From: Amblyomma americanum
Taxonomy: Eukaryota; Arthropoda; Arachnida; Ixodida; Ixodidae
Reading direction: 5' to 3'
Assembly: GCF_052857255.1 (NCBI RefSeq)
Contig: NC_135497.1
Coordinates: forward strand, 192,666,530-192,730,529
Length of the DNA stretch: 64,000 nt
Part shown: positions 10,601 to 22,265 of the stretch, piece after piece
Layout: the number at the start of each line of letters is the position of its first letter
How positions within the stretch are numbered: position 1 is the first letter of the stretch
The notes under the pieces: model-generated
Databases searched by the model: none
What the model was told of the DNA's origin: nothing
Seen by the model: the letters and a program-made list of their open reading frames with translations, nothing else
Program-made: the position numbers and the translations under genes

Positions 10601-13079
10601 AGAAACCCTCCTCGTTGTTCTGAATTATTGTTGAGCTTTATTCGCAGCAAGGTGGCCCTCCGAGTCCCTGTCGTGCAGCTCTGAAGCGTGGAGCTCGTGT
10701 CACGGAGATGCGGTGGCTAGAAAGCCTTCTCCTATTGGGAGTGACGTCGCGGTCCAGATCCTTGCCTAATCAACCGCGCATTACGAACTGCAAAAACTGC
10801 ATGCGCCGGAATTTCGGTGCGCGATAAAGCCCGCAGATTGGCAAAAACTGATCCCGTGTTCTCGAATGTGGCATTTCTCTCTACTAGTGAGTCGCTCTAA
10901 AAATTGAACAATACGTATTTTTTTTTTTAAACACAAACCTAACTTGTCGTTCTAGTGCAGCAATGGACGCGCAAAAAGAACTCCGCGTATACGGCATCGA
11001 AAAACAAGCGGAGGTGATAAACACTTGGCCGGCGCGTGCGGCCCACAGCCGCTGCCGGTGCCGGTTTGTGCCGTGTTGGGCAAACGAAGCCGCCGTTATT
11101 AGTCACACGTGCAATTCCACATTGCACGCTCAGTCCGTGCATGCCGTCTTAAGTACTCGGTGCGGGCGTAAGACAAACTTTGAAAAGTAACCTTGTTATG
11201 CATCGGAAGACTAGACGAATCCCATTAATCATTTTATAACAGCTTCTTACAATATTCCACAGGTGCCCTGCAGTTAAAATTGATGTCCAGAAAATCTGTA
11301 CTTGTTAAGCACGGCAGTAGAAAACGTTTTACTGCAGGAATTTGTAAGCAGTTCCGTGAACCGCTGTGCGCCCCTTTTACCTACACCGCATCGTAAAACA
11401 AGAAGGCGGTGCCTCGTGTCGCAAAACGCAGACGCTGCCTGTGTCTTGAGGGGTGGACGTCGGCGCTGAGAAGCGGAAAGCACCCGCCAGCCGGAGTCGA
11501 GTTCTTTTCGGTTGTCATGGGCCAGTTGTTCGACGGGATTCGCTAAAGGCGATAACTGCTGACTCGAAGTGCTGGCCCCATAGACCGCTATAGTCATGCG
11601 ATGTTGAACCCGGACATACGTAACTCGCAGGGGATCGCAAAATAGTTCGATATATCTATAATTTGATATATAAAAAGTTGCAATAGGTAAGCTTATATTT
11701 AACCTAAAGGCAAGATTATATTGCACCCACGCTAGTGAAGAGCATTTTGCAGTGACGTGCCGCCTGGCGCCGTCAGGGCGGAGCACCGCTCGCTATAGGC
11801 GTTTCTAAGCCTAACCGGCTCCGCACCGAAGCCCCCAGTGGACGGAGCTTTTTAACTATCCATTCCCTACCATAAGTTGTCTAATCCTGTGACCAGTACA
11901 CTATAAATAGAATAATCTGGTTAATATAAAGGTACAGTTGGTTTCCGCAACGCCTTCGGCTTCGAAGCGAGCGAAGCGCGCCAGGCGAGGGCCGCTGCTG
12001 TGTTTGCTTTAGGTTGACTTCACCGCGTGACAGCGATGTGGCGGGGAAAATGAGTTTCAGGGACCGAAAGTTACGCTCAGGCGCACCCCATGTTCGCCTC
12101 GGCACGCGGTTCCACAGCGCCAGCGCTGCCAGCAGGTGCCCAAGGCCACGAAGCCGACCCGACTTCGCGCGCGATAAATGATTTAAGAGCGCTCTTAGGA
12201 GAAGTACCACTTGCAGGAACGCAGCGCGGCGTTCTATGTGGCGAATGTTCTGCTTAACGCGAGTTCGATAAAAGCGAACAATAGTGCTATACTTTTACAT
12301 GGCATTTTCAAGAAGATGCTCCGACTGTTCGATATATGGAATAATTCCGTATATCCGGGTTCGAGTTCATGTGGCATCAAAAAGCACAATTGTACCGTCT
12401 AATCAAGAAAGTGGGTTAGTGGCAGGGGTGGCGTTGTTGGAAGCTGCAGCTTTGTCACCATTGGAACTATTTTCAAATTCCGGAACATGCTGGCGACATC
12501 GTCACTTTCGTGCACGCAGTACGTGCACCAAGTCACAATGGGCATACGGTCCTAGAAGCACAACATGCACATCGAACACTTGGCGTCAACGGGCATTCTT
12601 TCGCTTGAAATATTTTCCCTCATGGGATTCAAGTTTTGAGATATCGGATGCCGCTTTCTTCACTGTCAGGATAGAACTGAAGTTCGAACAGACGTTTGGG
12701 CGTCTGTTTAACCTTTCCTGTATAACGGGGAGCTTGAGCGCAGTGATGTAATTTCTTTCGCTTGCGTTATGCCTTAGGCCTGCGTTCGAGAACATACGCC
12801 TCACCTCGTCACCGTCAAGTTTTGGGGAGCGGAAGAAATAATGTACGTTTATCTCTTACGTTTATCTGCTTATCTCGTCGTAATGGTGTGTTAGATCGCA
12901 GATATAAATAAGCCCCTGTTGTTCTTTAACGGTGTGTTATGAGATGAAAAGGAGAGAATCAGTGGCGCAGGGTTCACAAGTAATTAGTGTCAAGCAAAAC
13001 TCGTACAAATGAAGGAGTAATAACTCATTGGCATTCTACAAAGGAAAGCCATACAGCTTTTTCAGAAACTTCACAGTTG
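10600..13079. other. No gene recognised
   Basis: Mixed composition. Frames of up to 170 codons (11274-11786, - strand) and 155 codons (12284-12751, +) show no domain or motif I can name. Confidence 0.5.
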
Positions 13080-13165
13080 AAGAAAAATTCGTCCTGGTCC
13101 GGGGTTCGAACTCGGAACCAGCGCTTCACCGGAGCAGTCGCTCTGCCAATCCAATCTCGTGTTGT
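13080..13165 (-). repeat. tRNA-like SINE head fragment
   Basis: On the + strand CCTGGTCCGGGGTTCGAACT...CCGGAGCAGTCGCTCTGCCAA; on the - strand this gives an A-box-like and a GGTTCGAAC-type B-box region. No acceptor-stem pairing compatible with a functional tRNA was seen, so a SINE head is more likely than a gene. Confidence 0.5.
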
Positions 13166-13371
13166 TTAAGCAAGACCTGGTTGTCAGAAAATGCAATCAA
13201 TCGATATTTAGTTTTTTTAAGGTAATCAGCACATTCAAAGCGTAAAGCTAGTGTTGCACACCTTCACAAAGTTCGTCCCTTTTTACATGAATTCCTTTTC
13301 AGCAAATTTACGCGCAGCACTCCGTGTCTGACTGTGGTCACAGAATGCCATCGCTTTTGATGGTACGGTAC

Positions 13372-13574
13372 TGTATGGGGGGTTTAATGTCCCGAAAGCT
13401 AAACATAAGTTATGAGAGACGCCATAACATTTCGACCTACTTGGGTTCTTTAACGTGCAGTGACGTCGTACGGCACATGTTAGTATTTTTTACGTGACCG
13501 CCTCGATCGGGCTTTAACCCGCGTCCTCGAGCCCGGCAACCAAGCGCCCTGACCACTGAGCTAGCGCGGTGGGT
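13372..13574 (-). mobile_element. Divergent tRNA-derived SINE
   Basis: Reverse orientation: TTTAATGTCCCGAAAGC, GAGAGACGCCATAACATTTC, TTGGGTTCTTTAACGTGCAG on the left and GGCTTTAACCCGCGTCCTCG, CTGACCACTGAGCTAGCGCG on the right. The layout matches the Ruka-like copies but the head and body differ at many positions, so it is an older or separate subfamily. Confidence 0.75.
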
Positions 13575-14247
13575 AATCGCGTTTGAGAGAGCATGTTTAA
13601 GGTAGAAAACTAAGAAACCTTCATTGAGCGACCCAGGTCCGAGTGACGGAATTAATTAGGCGGGTCCGAGAAGGCATGACTGTTGTCCAAAAAGTAAAAA
13701 AAAATGCTTGCTTCTGCCCAAACAATGGACGATTCTTCTTCTTTGTTGACATTTTTGGGACCCTATTCACAAAGCATATAGAGTGATCGCTAACATCTCA
13801 CACTGAAATGGGAGAGAGCGCAGTACACAATTTCAACAACCGTAGAATGGGGTTGCAAAAGAATTTATTGTTTACGTTGCGTCCCGAGCGCGTGCGTCAC
13901 CTACTTTTTTATGCAGACAGGATGAGAAAAAAAAAGCAGGTCAGCTAAAACTGCTACGTTTCCTCTTACGGTGCAAACACAGAACACGCCCATTGTGCTG
14001 TTTATCTAAGGTCGAGCTCTGGTCGTGTTTGTCTTTGTCGAAGGCGAAGTCACCGTTTTCATCAGCACGAATGCAGTCCCTCCATGCGCGTTATCGTTGT
14101 CGGCTGGTGAGTGTCATGAGACGAAGTATTGCAATGTTCACCGCCACTCACCGCCTCTACGCGCATTAGACGTATCCGCGGATAAAGAAGAGAGGTAATC
14201 AGGTGGTCATTCGTAAGGCACTAAGCGTTAAGTCATTTTGCACACTC

Positions 14248-14481
14248 GGGGCCGCCGCGGTGGCTCAGTGGTTATGGCGCTCGGCTGCTGACCCGAAAGA
14301 CGCGGGTTCGATCCCGGCAGCGGCGGTCGAATTTCGATGGAGGCGAAATTCTAGAGGCCGGTGTGCTGTGCGATGTCAGTGCACGTTAAAGAACCCCAGG
14401 TGGTTGAAATTCCCGGAGCCCTTCACTACGGCGTCTCTCATAGCCTGAGTTGCTTTGGGACGTTAAACCCCATAAGCCAAC
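14248..14481 (+). mobile_element. tRNA-derived SINE (Ruka-like), full length
   Basis: Head GCCGCCGCGGTGGCTCAGTGG with A box (TGGCTCAGTGG) and B box GGTTCGATCC, body with AATTTCGATGGAGGCGAAAT and GTGCACGTTAAAGAACCCCA, and 3' end CTTTGGGACGTTAAACCCC. Flanked by a perfect 14-bp target duplication CATTTTGCACACTC (14234-14247 and 14482-14495), which fixes both ends and implies a fairly recent insertion. Confidence 0.95.
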
Positions 14482-15084
14482 CATTTTGCACACTCATGAG
14501 CAACGAATTTGGAAGGATGTATATGAGCGGGTCACTGGCGGTTACCCCAGCTCAAGACGAGAGGTGTTCAAGGAAAATAAAATTGCTTGTTTTCTATTGC
14601 CTATCGTCTTTCTTAGATCGGTACAGATCAGCTGCGAAAGACCCTATTTGCCACTTCCTTTGTCAGTGAATACTAAAGTCCAGTTTCAATCCTGGAACAG
14701 TGCCGTTCACATAAACGTGATGGTTGTTGATAGAGTGACCCCACATCATATCTTCCGTGCACGCAAACGCTCGCAAGCCGCGTACAGCAACCATATAGAA
14801 CTAGGTCACCCCTATAGCGAAAGGTAGATTGATGCCCTTGGCATACTGTAAACCAATTTGCGCCCGTAAAATTGTTCTTTGGTGTCTGTGTATAGGTGCC
14901 ACTCTTGCACCACTGAAAAAAAAAAGAAACTACGGACGATTTAGCGTGGCTAGGCCAAATGCGAATTAGGCTCGCTAGCACTCTGGTTTCGGTTCGAGGC
15001 TCGCTTTTCAGGGTCAAGCAGGCTTCGTACAAGGATCGGCGTAGTTTGTGAGTGGAGGCCTTAGTGCACACGCGCTAAAACTGG

Positions 15085-15545
15085 AGGGGACACTTAAGCT
15101 CTTCCTTAAGGGTATAACGCGACAGCGTTAATGTCCACATATGCGGAAGTGGTCATTCCCTACTTTAGATTCATAGATCCCTGGGAGTGCTCACACCACT
15201 CCTATAGCGCAGTGGTGCAGCGGTTAAGCTATGCGCCACTGTCCCAGGTGTCTATTTCAAACACAGCCCCCGATGTGGCTTGTGAGACCCATGTTGCTCG
15301 CCCCGAGAAACCTCTCGCGGCCGATCATGAATTTAACTGCCACTTTCTCAGGTGGGGAGTCTGCTCACAATCCGGTGGGCAGGTTGCCACCTACCATGGT
15401 AGGCAGGTTGTGGTGACGTCACAAGGTCGCATGACCTAGGTAGCAGTTAGGTGGCTCTTTTGCTCACAACGCCGACGCCGACTACGACGCCAGATTTTCT
15501 GCGCAACGCGAGCTTCAACGCCTTCGCGTTAATAGGGAAGTTCGA
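15085..15545 (+). repeat. Interspersed repeat with tRNA-like segment
   Basis: Starts near GGGGACACTTAAG, has ATAACGCGACAGCGTTAATG near its left end and AACGCCTTCGCGTTAATAG near its right, giving short inverted ends. Inside, TAGCGCAGTGGTGCAGCGGT resembles an A box. Parts recur at 4146-4445 in reverse, at 1775-1965, and as end fragments at about 2085-2120, 4440-4495 and 41650-41722. Confidence 0.65.
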
Positions 15546-15571
15546 TAATGAAGCCTTGCACGATTCACATG

Positions 15572-15812
15572 ATCTTGCCCCGCCGCGGTGGCTCAGTGGT
15601 TATGGCGCTCGGCCGCTGACCCGAAAGATGCGGGTTCGATCCCGGCCGTGGCGGCTGAATTTCGATGGAGCCGAAATTCTAGAGGCCCGTGTGCTGTGCG
15701 ATGTCAATGCACGTGAAAGAACCCCAGGTGGTCGAAATTTCCGGAGCCCTTCACTACGGCGTCCCTCATAGCCTGAGTCGCTTTGGGACGTTAAACCCCC
15801 CTAAAACCAAAC
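15572..15812 (+). mobile_element. tRNA-derived SINE (Ruka-like), full length
   Basis: Same family as the copy at 14248, with intact A and B boxes (GGCTCAGTGG; GGTTCGATCC). Flanked by an 11-bp duplication CGATTCACATG (15561-15571 and 15813-15823). It inserted just right of the older tRNA-like repeat at 15085-15545. Confidence 0.93.
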
Positions 15813-17967
15813 CGATTCACATGCTCGGTCGTTGGAGCAAGGATGCGAGCGATGAACTTCAACTGTCCACGAATTAAAAAGGGCTTTGCGGAAACAGCCC
15901 CCCACCCTCTTGGCCATTTTTACTCTCAAGTTCCTTATAGCTGCTAATGCACCAGAGCACAGTTGCCTTCTGAGCATCATTTATCGCCGCTTTTCTTGCT
16001 GAGACTTCATCTTTGTATAGAATTAGCACCAAGTTTTAAGGTGTGGAGACAAATGAGATGTACAAAAAGCGGTAGTAGTAATCATGTCTCTTTTTCTGGT
16101 TTTGCGGTAGCAAGAAAACTTTTTTTTCATTTTTAGGTGCACCTTAAACGTAATGTAGTTCCCATGGAATGATCGAAAAGATATCCTTTTAATTATTCCA
16201 TCTTCAGCCGCCAAGTAAGGTTCTAACGTCTTGTTAAAATTAATTTTATTTCGCCACTGTTTTCGTAGATCTCTCACTTTCTTTTTTAATGTCTCGATCA
16301 CCACTATCGTGTACTTCGCCTTGTCATGTATTTACTGCCATCTCGTGAACCACGGAGGTCTCCTCTCCATGCAGCACTGAGACTACAGCGGTGCAGGTGC
16401 CTGAAAAGTCTGCCCTCTGTGCCTTCTCCTTTATTATCTCCACCGTTATTCAGATTGCATCCTTCTTTTCTCCAGCTATGCTTCAGACGTAGACCTCCTC
16501 CCCCCCCCCCCCACACCCCCCGATATATTCTTGAATAGCTTCATTAGGCGTACTGCCATGACTTCGTAAAGCAAGTCTGCCGGCTGCCTTACGCTTATTT
16601 TGTAACAAATTCCAGTCAGACAAGAGCATTAGCAGACGCCGAGCCAGGTGCCGTGACGCCTCTCTAGATTTCGCGAATAATTTCATATTTGTTATATCCC
16701 CACCGAGTCCTGTTTTGTGGAGCATTTCTTTTTGCCTTCTTTATTACTTCCTTAGAGACATGTGCGAATTTAGGGCTTCATTGGCTTCATCTTGGGGTCG
16801 GGGAAGGGGGGGGGGGAGGATGAGAGTGGTGTTTACATCCGCCCAACTTGTATCCCGTCATGCCGCCAGTTAGCGCCGGAACGTTGTAAGAACGATATAT
16901 TTGTTGGATTCAAGCGTTAATACAGTGTCCTTTATTTCATCTTTTTCGTTACGTTCATGAAACGTTATATATGTCGACGTGAAACCAATGTTATCCAAAC
17001 GTTTTTTTAAAACGTCCACGAGACGTTATAACTGTTTTCATGTTTGGGTCAACGTCAATACAATCTACTCAATTACATTTTTAGACTGTTGCTTATACAG
17101 CACATATAAAACATTAAAGTAACGTGATAAGATTAGACCTTACGCCTCCTCCTCACCCATGGCACGTGAAACGTAATTAACTTATTTTTAGTTTTCTTTT
17201 GATTCCCCTCATTTCGGTCATAAAATGTAGGGGCTTGACGTCCTGCGCCATCTACAGGAAACTTCTTTCACGAAACCAAAGTCGTTCTCTTACATCTCCG
17301 TCTGGTGTCAGCACAGCGTCGTACGCGCAGGGCAAGGAGGTCGGGTCGTAGTGGGTCAGGTAGTGCCAAACATTTGGATAACGTAAAACTGTTGTGCAGT
17401 TTGCAATAACACTGCATGTTAGACTGGATCGTTGTGGTATGTTAAAATCTAATGCGCAAAATTTATGATGCATCTGAAACGTTAGTTTAATATTCAGACC
17501 GAAGGTATAAGATAACGCTCTGTTCTAAACAAAAATATAATGTTGAAATCGTAACTGTAAAACAACATTAAAGGTACATTCCAAGCGCTGCGTCGAAAGC
17601 TTTTTCCAGAGTTCGTACAGCAATGATGTTCAACTAATACAGTTTTACGATTAGTTATCTCATGCCCCACAGACTGCAACATAACGCTTTTTTTTTCAAG
17701 AGCTGATTACCGTTAACACTTATGGGACACCATTCATGGATGGCTGTGTAAGCGTAACCCACGCCAAGTAACACTGAACATTAAAGTTATAAAATTGCTT
17801 TGTAAGTTGTAATGACGTTACATGTTACATCATTAAGTTATTTTAATGTTAAAATGAGCAAATAAGGCTATATGTTGTATATTAAATATAAGTTTAACAC
17901 TCGAAATAAACATTGTGCTTATGCTGTGCTCTAAATTATATAAAAATCTTAAAAATAAACTAGGATG

Positions 17968-18741
17968 CTCCAACCAAGGTAGCATCGAAACGTTATAATG
18001 TTACATTTTTGTTTTGATCAAATGTTATTTCAATGTGCTTAGTGTCCTTTATTTCTAACGTTATTGTAATGTTACATATAAGCGTTAAAATAACCTTCCC
18101 CGAAAATTATTAAAGCATGTACACAACATAAATGTAGCAGAAATGTAACATTCTCGAAAATGGTGAGCAACCCTGCACAAGCATGCAGGCCCGTCGGTTG
18201 TGTTGGTACACAACTTACAACGCTTCGCAAGAACCAGCAATGAGGCGACACTTCAGTTCCGCAATACAGCACAACATACAACTCGTATTTACTAAACTCC
18301 CAAAGGCTATCATGGAGTCAAGCTTATATACCCATTACTGAGGGATGTCCCATGAGTGATAGTGGCGAATGGGTAGTAAACACATTTTTCTGACAAAATA
18401 AGGGCTGTGCACGATATCCATGGTGAGTACTATCTAAGAGATGTGGTTGCAAAGTACTGCTAGTTGGCAAACATATTTACTGAAAAAACAGTGAGAAAGG
18501 TTCTGGAAATCAGTGCTCGAATGATATTTGTAATGTTCTATATTTACGACTCTAATATTATAATAACGTTTTGAAGACTACATTACAACAATGCTTCTTT
18601 TTAGTATTAAAATAGCGTTTTCTATATAACACACAATATTATCTGTTCATTTTTAATATTAATGTAACATTACAATGGAGCATTAACATTACTGGAACTT
18701 ACATAACATTTTTATAACACTATTCTAATCATCGGTGCTAC
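17968..18741 (-). mobile_element. MITE-like copy nested inside another copy of its own family
   Basis: Left end AAGGTAGCATCGAAACG (about 17977) pairs with right end ATCGGTGCTACC. The direct repeat CTAGGATG lies immediately outside, at 17960-17967 and 18742-18749, a possible 8-bp target duplication. Inside, on the - strand, TTATTTTGTCAGAAAAATG, CATTCGCCACTATCACTCAT, GGGACATCCCTCAGT and GAACTGAAGTGTCGCC align with 46095-46240 and 20375-20550. About 774 bases. Confidence 0.7.
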
Positions 18742-18906
18742 CTAGGATGTTGTATCGAAACAATATTTTAACTATACGTTGTTCTAATATTGTGATCTAG
18801 ATGTTGCTATAATGTTTAACTCATAAAATCAAAGCAGCATTACATACATATTTCAAGCATTGTGTGCAGAACTTTTCCCACTGTTCCTACAGTGAAGATA
18901 ATGTAA

Positions 18907-19075
18907 TGTGAAGGCGTCTAACACAAACAGGGCATATGTATTTACACAGAGACAGCACAACAGCGCGCCACAGCCGAACAACCGGGAAGCTGGGCTCAGC
19001 ACCGCCGACGCACTTCGTTCCTTTCGCGTTGCACGCACGAGCGGAGCATGTGGTTCACGTCTATGGCCGTAACAT
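18907..19075 (-). repeat. Probable 3' LTR of the gypsy fragment
   Basis: On the - strand the sequence after the integrase C-terminus starts TGTTACGGCCATAG (about 19073) and ends ...CGCCTTCACATTACA at about 18900-18910. Start TG and end CA and a size of about 165-170 bases are typical of short gypsy LTRs. The matching 5' LTR is absent, so the boundaries rest on the TG/CA ends and on where the surrounding MITE-like repeat resumes. Confidence 0.6.
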
Positions 19076-19189
19076 AACTCCCGGCGTCAAAAGCAGCGTT
19101 CCGGTGCTAACTGGAGGATGCAGCTGGTGCGTGGTAGGGTTTGAGGCGAACGACATGAATGGTGTCAGGAGCAGGTCGGGTTGACGACT

Positions 19190-20327
19190 TTGAAGAATCG
19201 AGGGGAGTAATCTAGTAGGTCACGTCGGTCACCTGACGAAGCACTCGATACGGGCCACTGTACTGATGAAGAAGTTTCTCAGAGAGACCGACACGGTGAG
19301 AAGGTGTCCAAACGAGGACGAGTCAGCCCTGTGAATAGTGTACTGGGCGATGCTGGCGGTCGTAAACGAATTTCTGGTAGGTCTGGGCGGCGCAGAGCCG
19401 GTCGAGGGCGATTAGACGGGCCATAGTTGCTTGGGAGGTGGCGTCATGTGCATACACCGTGGTTGAGCAAACAGAAGACGGTAGCAATGTATCCAAGGGC
19501 AGTGCACGATGGCGACCAAACAAAAGGAAGATGTCAGGGGATGTCATACCGTGACGAATTATAGGCAGAGGTTACGCAGGGCACGCAACGTCCCAATCGC
19601 AGAGGTCGGGTGAGACATACATAGATAGCACGTCAGCCAGGGTCCTGTTGAGGCGCTCGGTAAGCTCGTTTGTCTGTGGATGGTAGGCTGTAGTCAGCTT
19701 ATGCTGCATGGCATAAGACCAGAGGATGTCGTTAACTACTCGGGACAGAAACTAGCGGCCGCGGTCCGTTAGCAATTCCTGTGGAGCGATTACATTCTGC
19801 AGAAGGAAATCTGCGACATCGGTTTCGCAACTTGGTAATGCACGCGTGACAGCGTATCGGGTCGCATAGGCGGTCGCGACAGCAATCCAACGGTTGCCGG
19901 TATGGGACGTCGGGAAAGGTCCGAGAAGGTTTACTCGAACACGATATAATGGCTCTAGAGGTATGTACATCAATAGGTTGTAGAAGGCCAGCAGGCAACG
20001 TGTATGGTCTCTTGCTGCGTTGGCAGAGGTCACAAGAAGCAACGTAACGCCGAACACAGCTATACAGACCGGGCCAAAGAAGCGACGTCGGACGCGATCG
20101 TACGTGCGGGAGACGCCCAGATGTCCCGCGGTCGGTAGGTCGTGAAGTTCCGCCAGGACAAATGAACGGAGGCGCTGGGGAACGACTAGCATGAGCGGAG
20201 GGCCGTCAGGACGAAGGCTGCAGCGGTATAGCATGCCAGCCTGAAGGACGAAGAGTTGTAGTGAAAGATCTGAGCTGGCATAGTTGAGGCGATCAGTGAT
20301 GAACCGCAAGGAAGAATTTTGGCATAT
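19190..20327 (-). pseudogene. Ty3/gypsy integrase, degenerate
   Basis: The - strand reads the zinc-binding part (ELHDLPTAGHLGVSRTYDRV), then after a frameshift near 20.0 kb the core domain (LLGPFPTS, TGNRWIAVAT, ATRYAVTRALP, LLTDRGR), then after a stop at 19752 the YHPQTNELTERLN segment with its Glu, and further on SPDIFLLFGRHRALPLD and the C-terminal GLSEKLLHQYSGPYRVLRQV chromatin-domain-like stretch. The first catalytic Asp, expected in the vDLLGPF motif, is Asn here (VNLLGPF), and at least two stops and one frameshift are present. It therefore cannot be active. Confidence 0.85.
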
Positions 20328-22265
20328 TTTCAACTAGCAGTACTTCGCAATGCTGCGATGGATGGCAAGCACAGCACCATTATTTTGTCAGAAAACTTTG
20401 CTTTATTACCTATTCACCATCATCGCGCGCCCATAGGACAACCTTCAATAATGGCTATATAAGGCTGTCTCCATGGTGCCCGGCCGTTCGGAGGTGAGTG
20501 AATTACATACATTGGCTCTGGTATATTGTAGAACTGAAGTGCCGCCCTCGTTGTTGATCCTTGCAAGGCGTTGTGTACGTTCAATGCAAAGCAACCTTGT
20601 TCTTGCAAGATTATGAGTGCGAGTTGCATGCATTAATTATGCTCTATATTGTCCCCCTTGTCTCTTGCTCCTGGCAAAGGGTTGAATGAAGCTGCTTGGT
20701 CTCACAAACGGTTGGTATGGAGCTGCAGAGTGACTGTACCGTTTTAGAGACCGCTGCCCATATGTTGTCTAAATGGTTAATTATAGTTATGATGATGTTA
20801 CATCAACGTCTATTAGTAAAGTTTCATAAACGCTAGAAAAAGGAAGCGCTTCCGTAGTTTGCCTCCTGAAGAGCTCGCCAGTGCACGGCTTTTTCATATT
20901 ACTCCTGCAATATATTCATCTTACCAGAGACAGCAGCATTTGTAAATAAAAATAAAAATTATGAACGATATATTAACGTCTGACCGAAATAAATAAATAC
21001 ACTGTTATAACGTTCAGGTGCTACCTAGGAAGCGGCACTATGGTAGACACAACTCAGGAAACAGCTGTTGACAACAGTAACTTTTGGCCCGCAGGGTGCT
21101 GCATCACTCCGCTAACCAACCACAGCAGCAAACGAACCAGCGTTTTAATGTTTCACTCTACTGAACGAGTCAAAGACATCTAAATCCTGACTTATAATTT
21201 CGCCTTGTTATTAGCTTTGATCTAGGTAACAAGAAAAGCTCTCACAAAGGATTACTTCCTTACGGCGGAACTGCATGTAGCGTCATGAATGCATGCGGAG
21301 CTTCACTGCTGACTTGAGTTGTATCCTTGTCTAAGTTTGCGTTTCTGTACTTCATGAAGTTCAAAACGCGTTGCTTGCCTTGGCGTTGTAATCGCTGCCA
21401 GTCTCACAATATATAAATCATAATAAGGTCGGCACAGTGGTAAAAAATGGCGAGATCTGAAATTTTCCTACTCATAATGAATGAAACATTGAGACAGAAT
21501 AAAAGAATACACCGTCAAGTCTTGGTTTAAGCCTAACCTCTGCGTTCGTACTTGGTGCGGTCGTCCTGCAGGTTGTTATGAGAAATACTAGCGTTATTGT
21601 CCTCAACGCATATGTATATGTGTAGCTGCTCTTTGTGAGCTACAGCACATTTAGTTCGTTGCATCCGCTTGGTGGGCAGCGTCTTTCTTTGGCAATACCG
21701 GTAAGAAATGGAAGAAAGGTGGCTTTCGTTATACAACATATGGAGCAGGGCACCTTCAGCCGAAAACTTTAGACGGGGTATCCGCCGACGCCGGCAACGA
21801 GAAACCCAAGCTGAAGAAGTCTCAATGTTGCATGCGCAGACCCAGCCTTTAGGAATAATACTTTTACAGCTTGATATCACTTCTTCCAGCCAGATCGGTA
21901 TGCATCGTCAATGCACAGCTTAAAGCGGTAGCGTATTTTTCGTGAGCAGAGTATTACGCACTGCACACGCGCAGTGCTCAAAATATGAACTGTGCTTTGC
22001 TCCGAGAAACATTTAGTATCTGCGTAACGGTTGAGAAATAAACACTACAGTCAGGTCAAACGATGTCCAGAACGAGGAGCATGCCTGTCTATGCTCAGCT
22101 TATACCTCGTATAATAAACACACAGCTGTTTCGAGTGAAACATCGCTTGCACGCGGATTTTATAGGCGACAGTCAGCTGTAGGGATTTCAATGTGTGCGG
22201 AAAAATAAGTCGTCGTCTGATGCCGAGTCATGAAGAGGAAAGGAGTGGTAGTATTTGGCACTCAA

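Larger units (their letters stand above)
18907..20327 (-). mobile_element. 5'-truncated Ty3/gypsy LTR retrotransposon fragment
   Basis: On the - strand it runs integrase, then 3' end, then LTR. Only the last part of pol and one LTR are present; gag, protease and RT are missing. The left edge in + coordinates (about 18907) fits the 3' end of an LTR and the right edge (about 20327) breaks inside the integrase frame. Flanking sequences on both sides belong to the same MITE-like repeat copy, so the fragment interrupts that copy. An inferred order: full insertion, then deletion of the 5' part. Confidence 0.8.
16866..21027. mobile_element. Nested cluster of an AT-rich TIR (MITE-like) repeat family
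   Basis: AT-rich DNA full of the words AACGTT, ATGTTACAT and AACATTA. Right end at 21010-21027 is GTTCAGGTGCTACCT; left end near 16868 reads AGTTAGCGCCGGAACGTTGT, an approximate reverse complement. Internal homology to the 45.4-46.5 kb copy: 17790-17950 matches 45470-45600, 18750-18900 matches 45900-46015, and 20330-20700 matches 46025-46330. A second copy (17968-18741) and the gypsy fragment (18907-20327) interrupt it. Its length without these is larger than one copy, so more than one copy is probably merged here. No transposase was found. Confidence 0.65.

Noticed and set aside
14258..14325. tRNA gene
   Set aside because: A and B boxes are present, but the sequence is the head of a SINE with target duplications, and the other copies show the same body.
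16023..16304. 93-codon - frame with LKKKVRDLRKQWRN, reminiscent of the coiled coil after a THAP domain
   Set aside because: Too short and no THAP zinc residues upstream. Similarity is to a generic basic helix.
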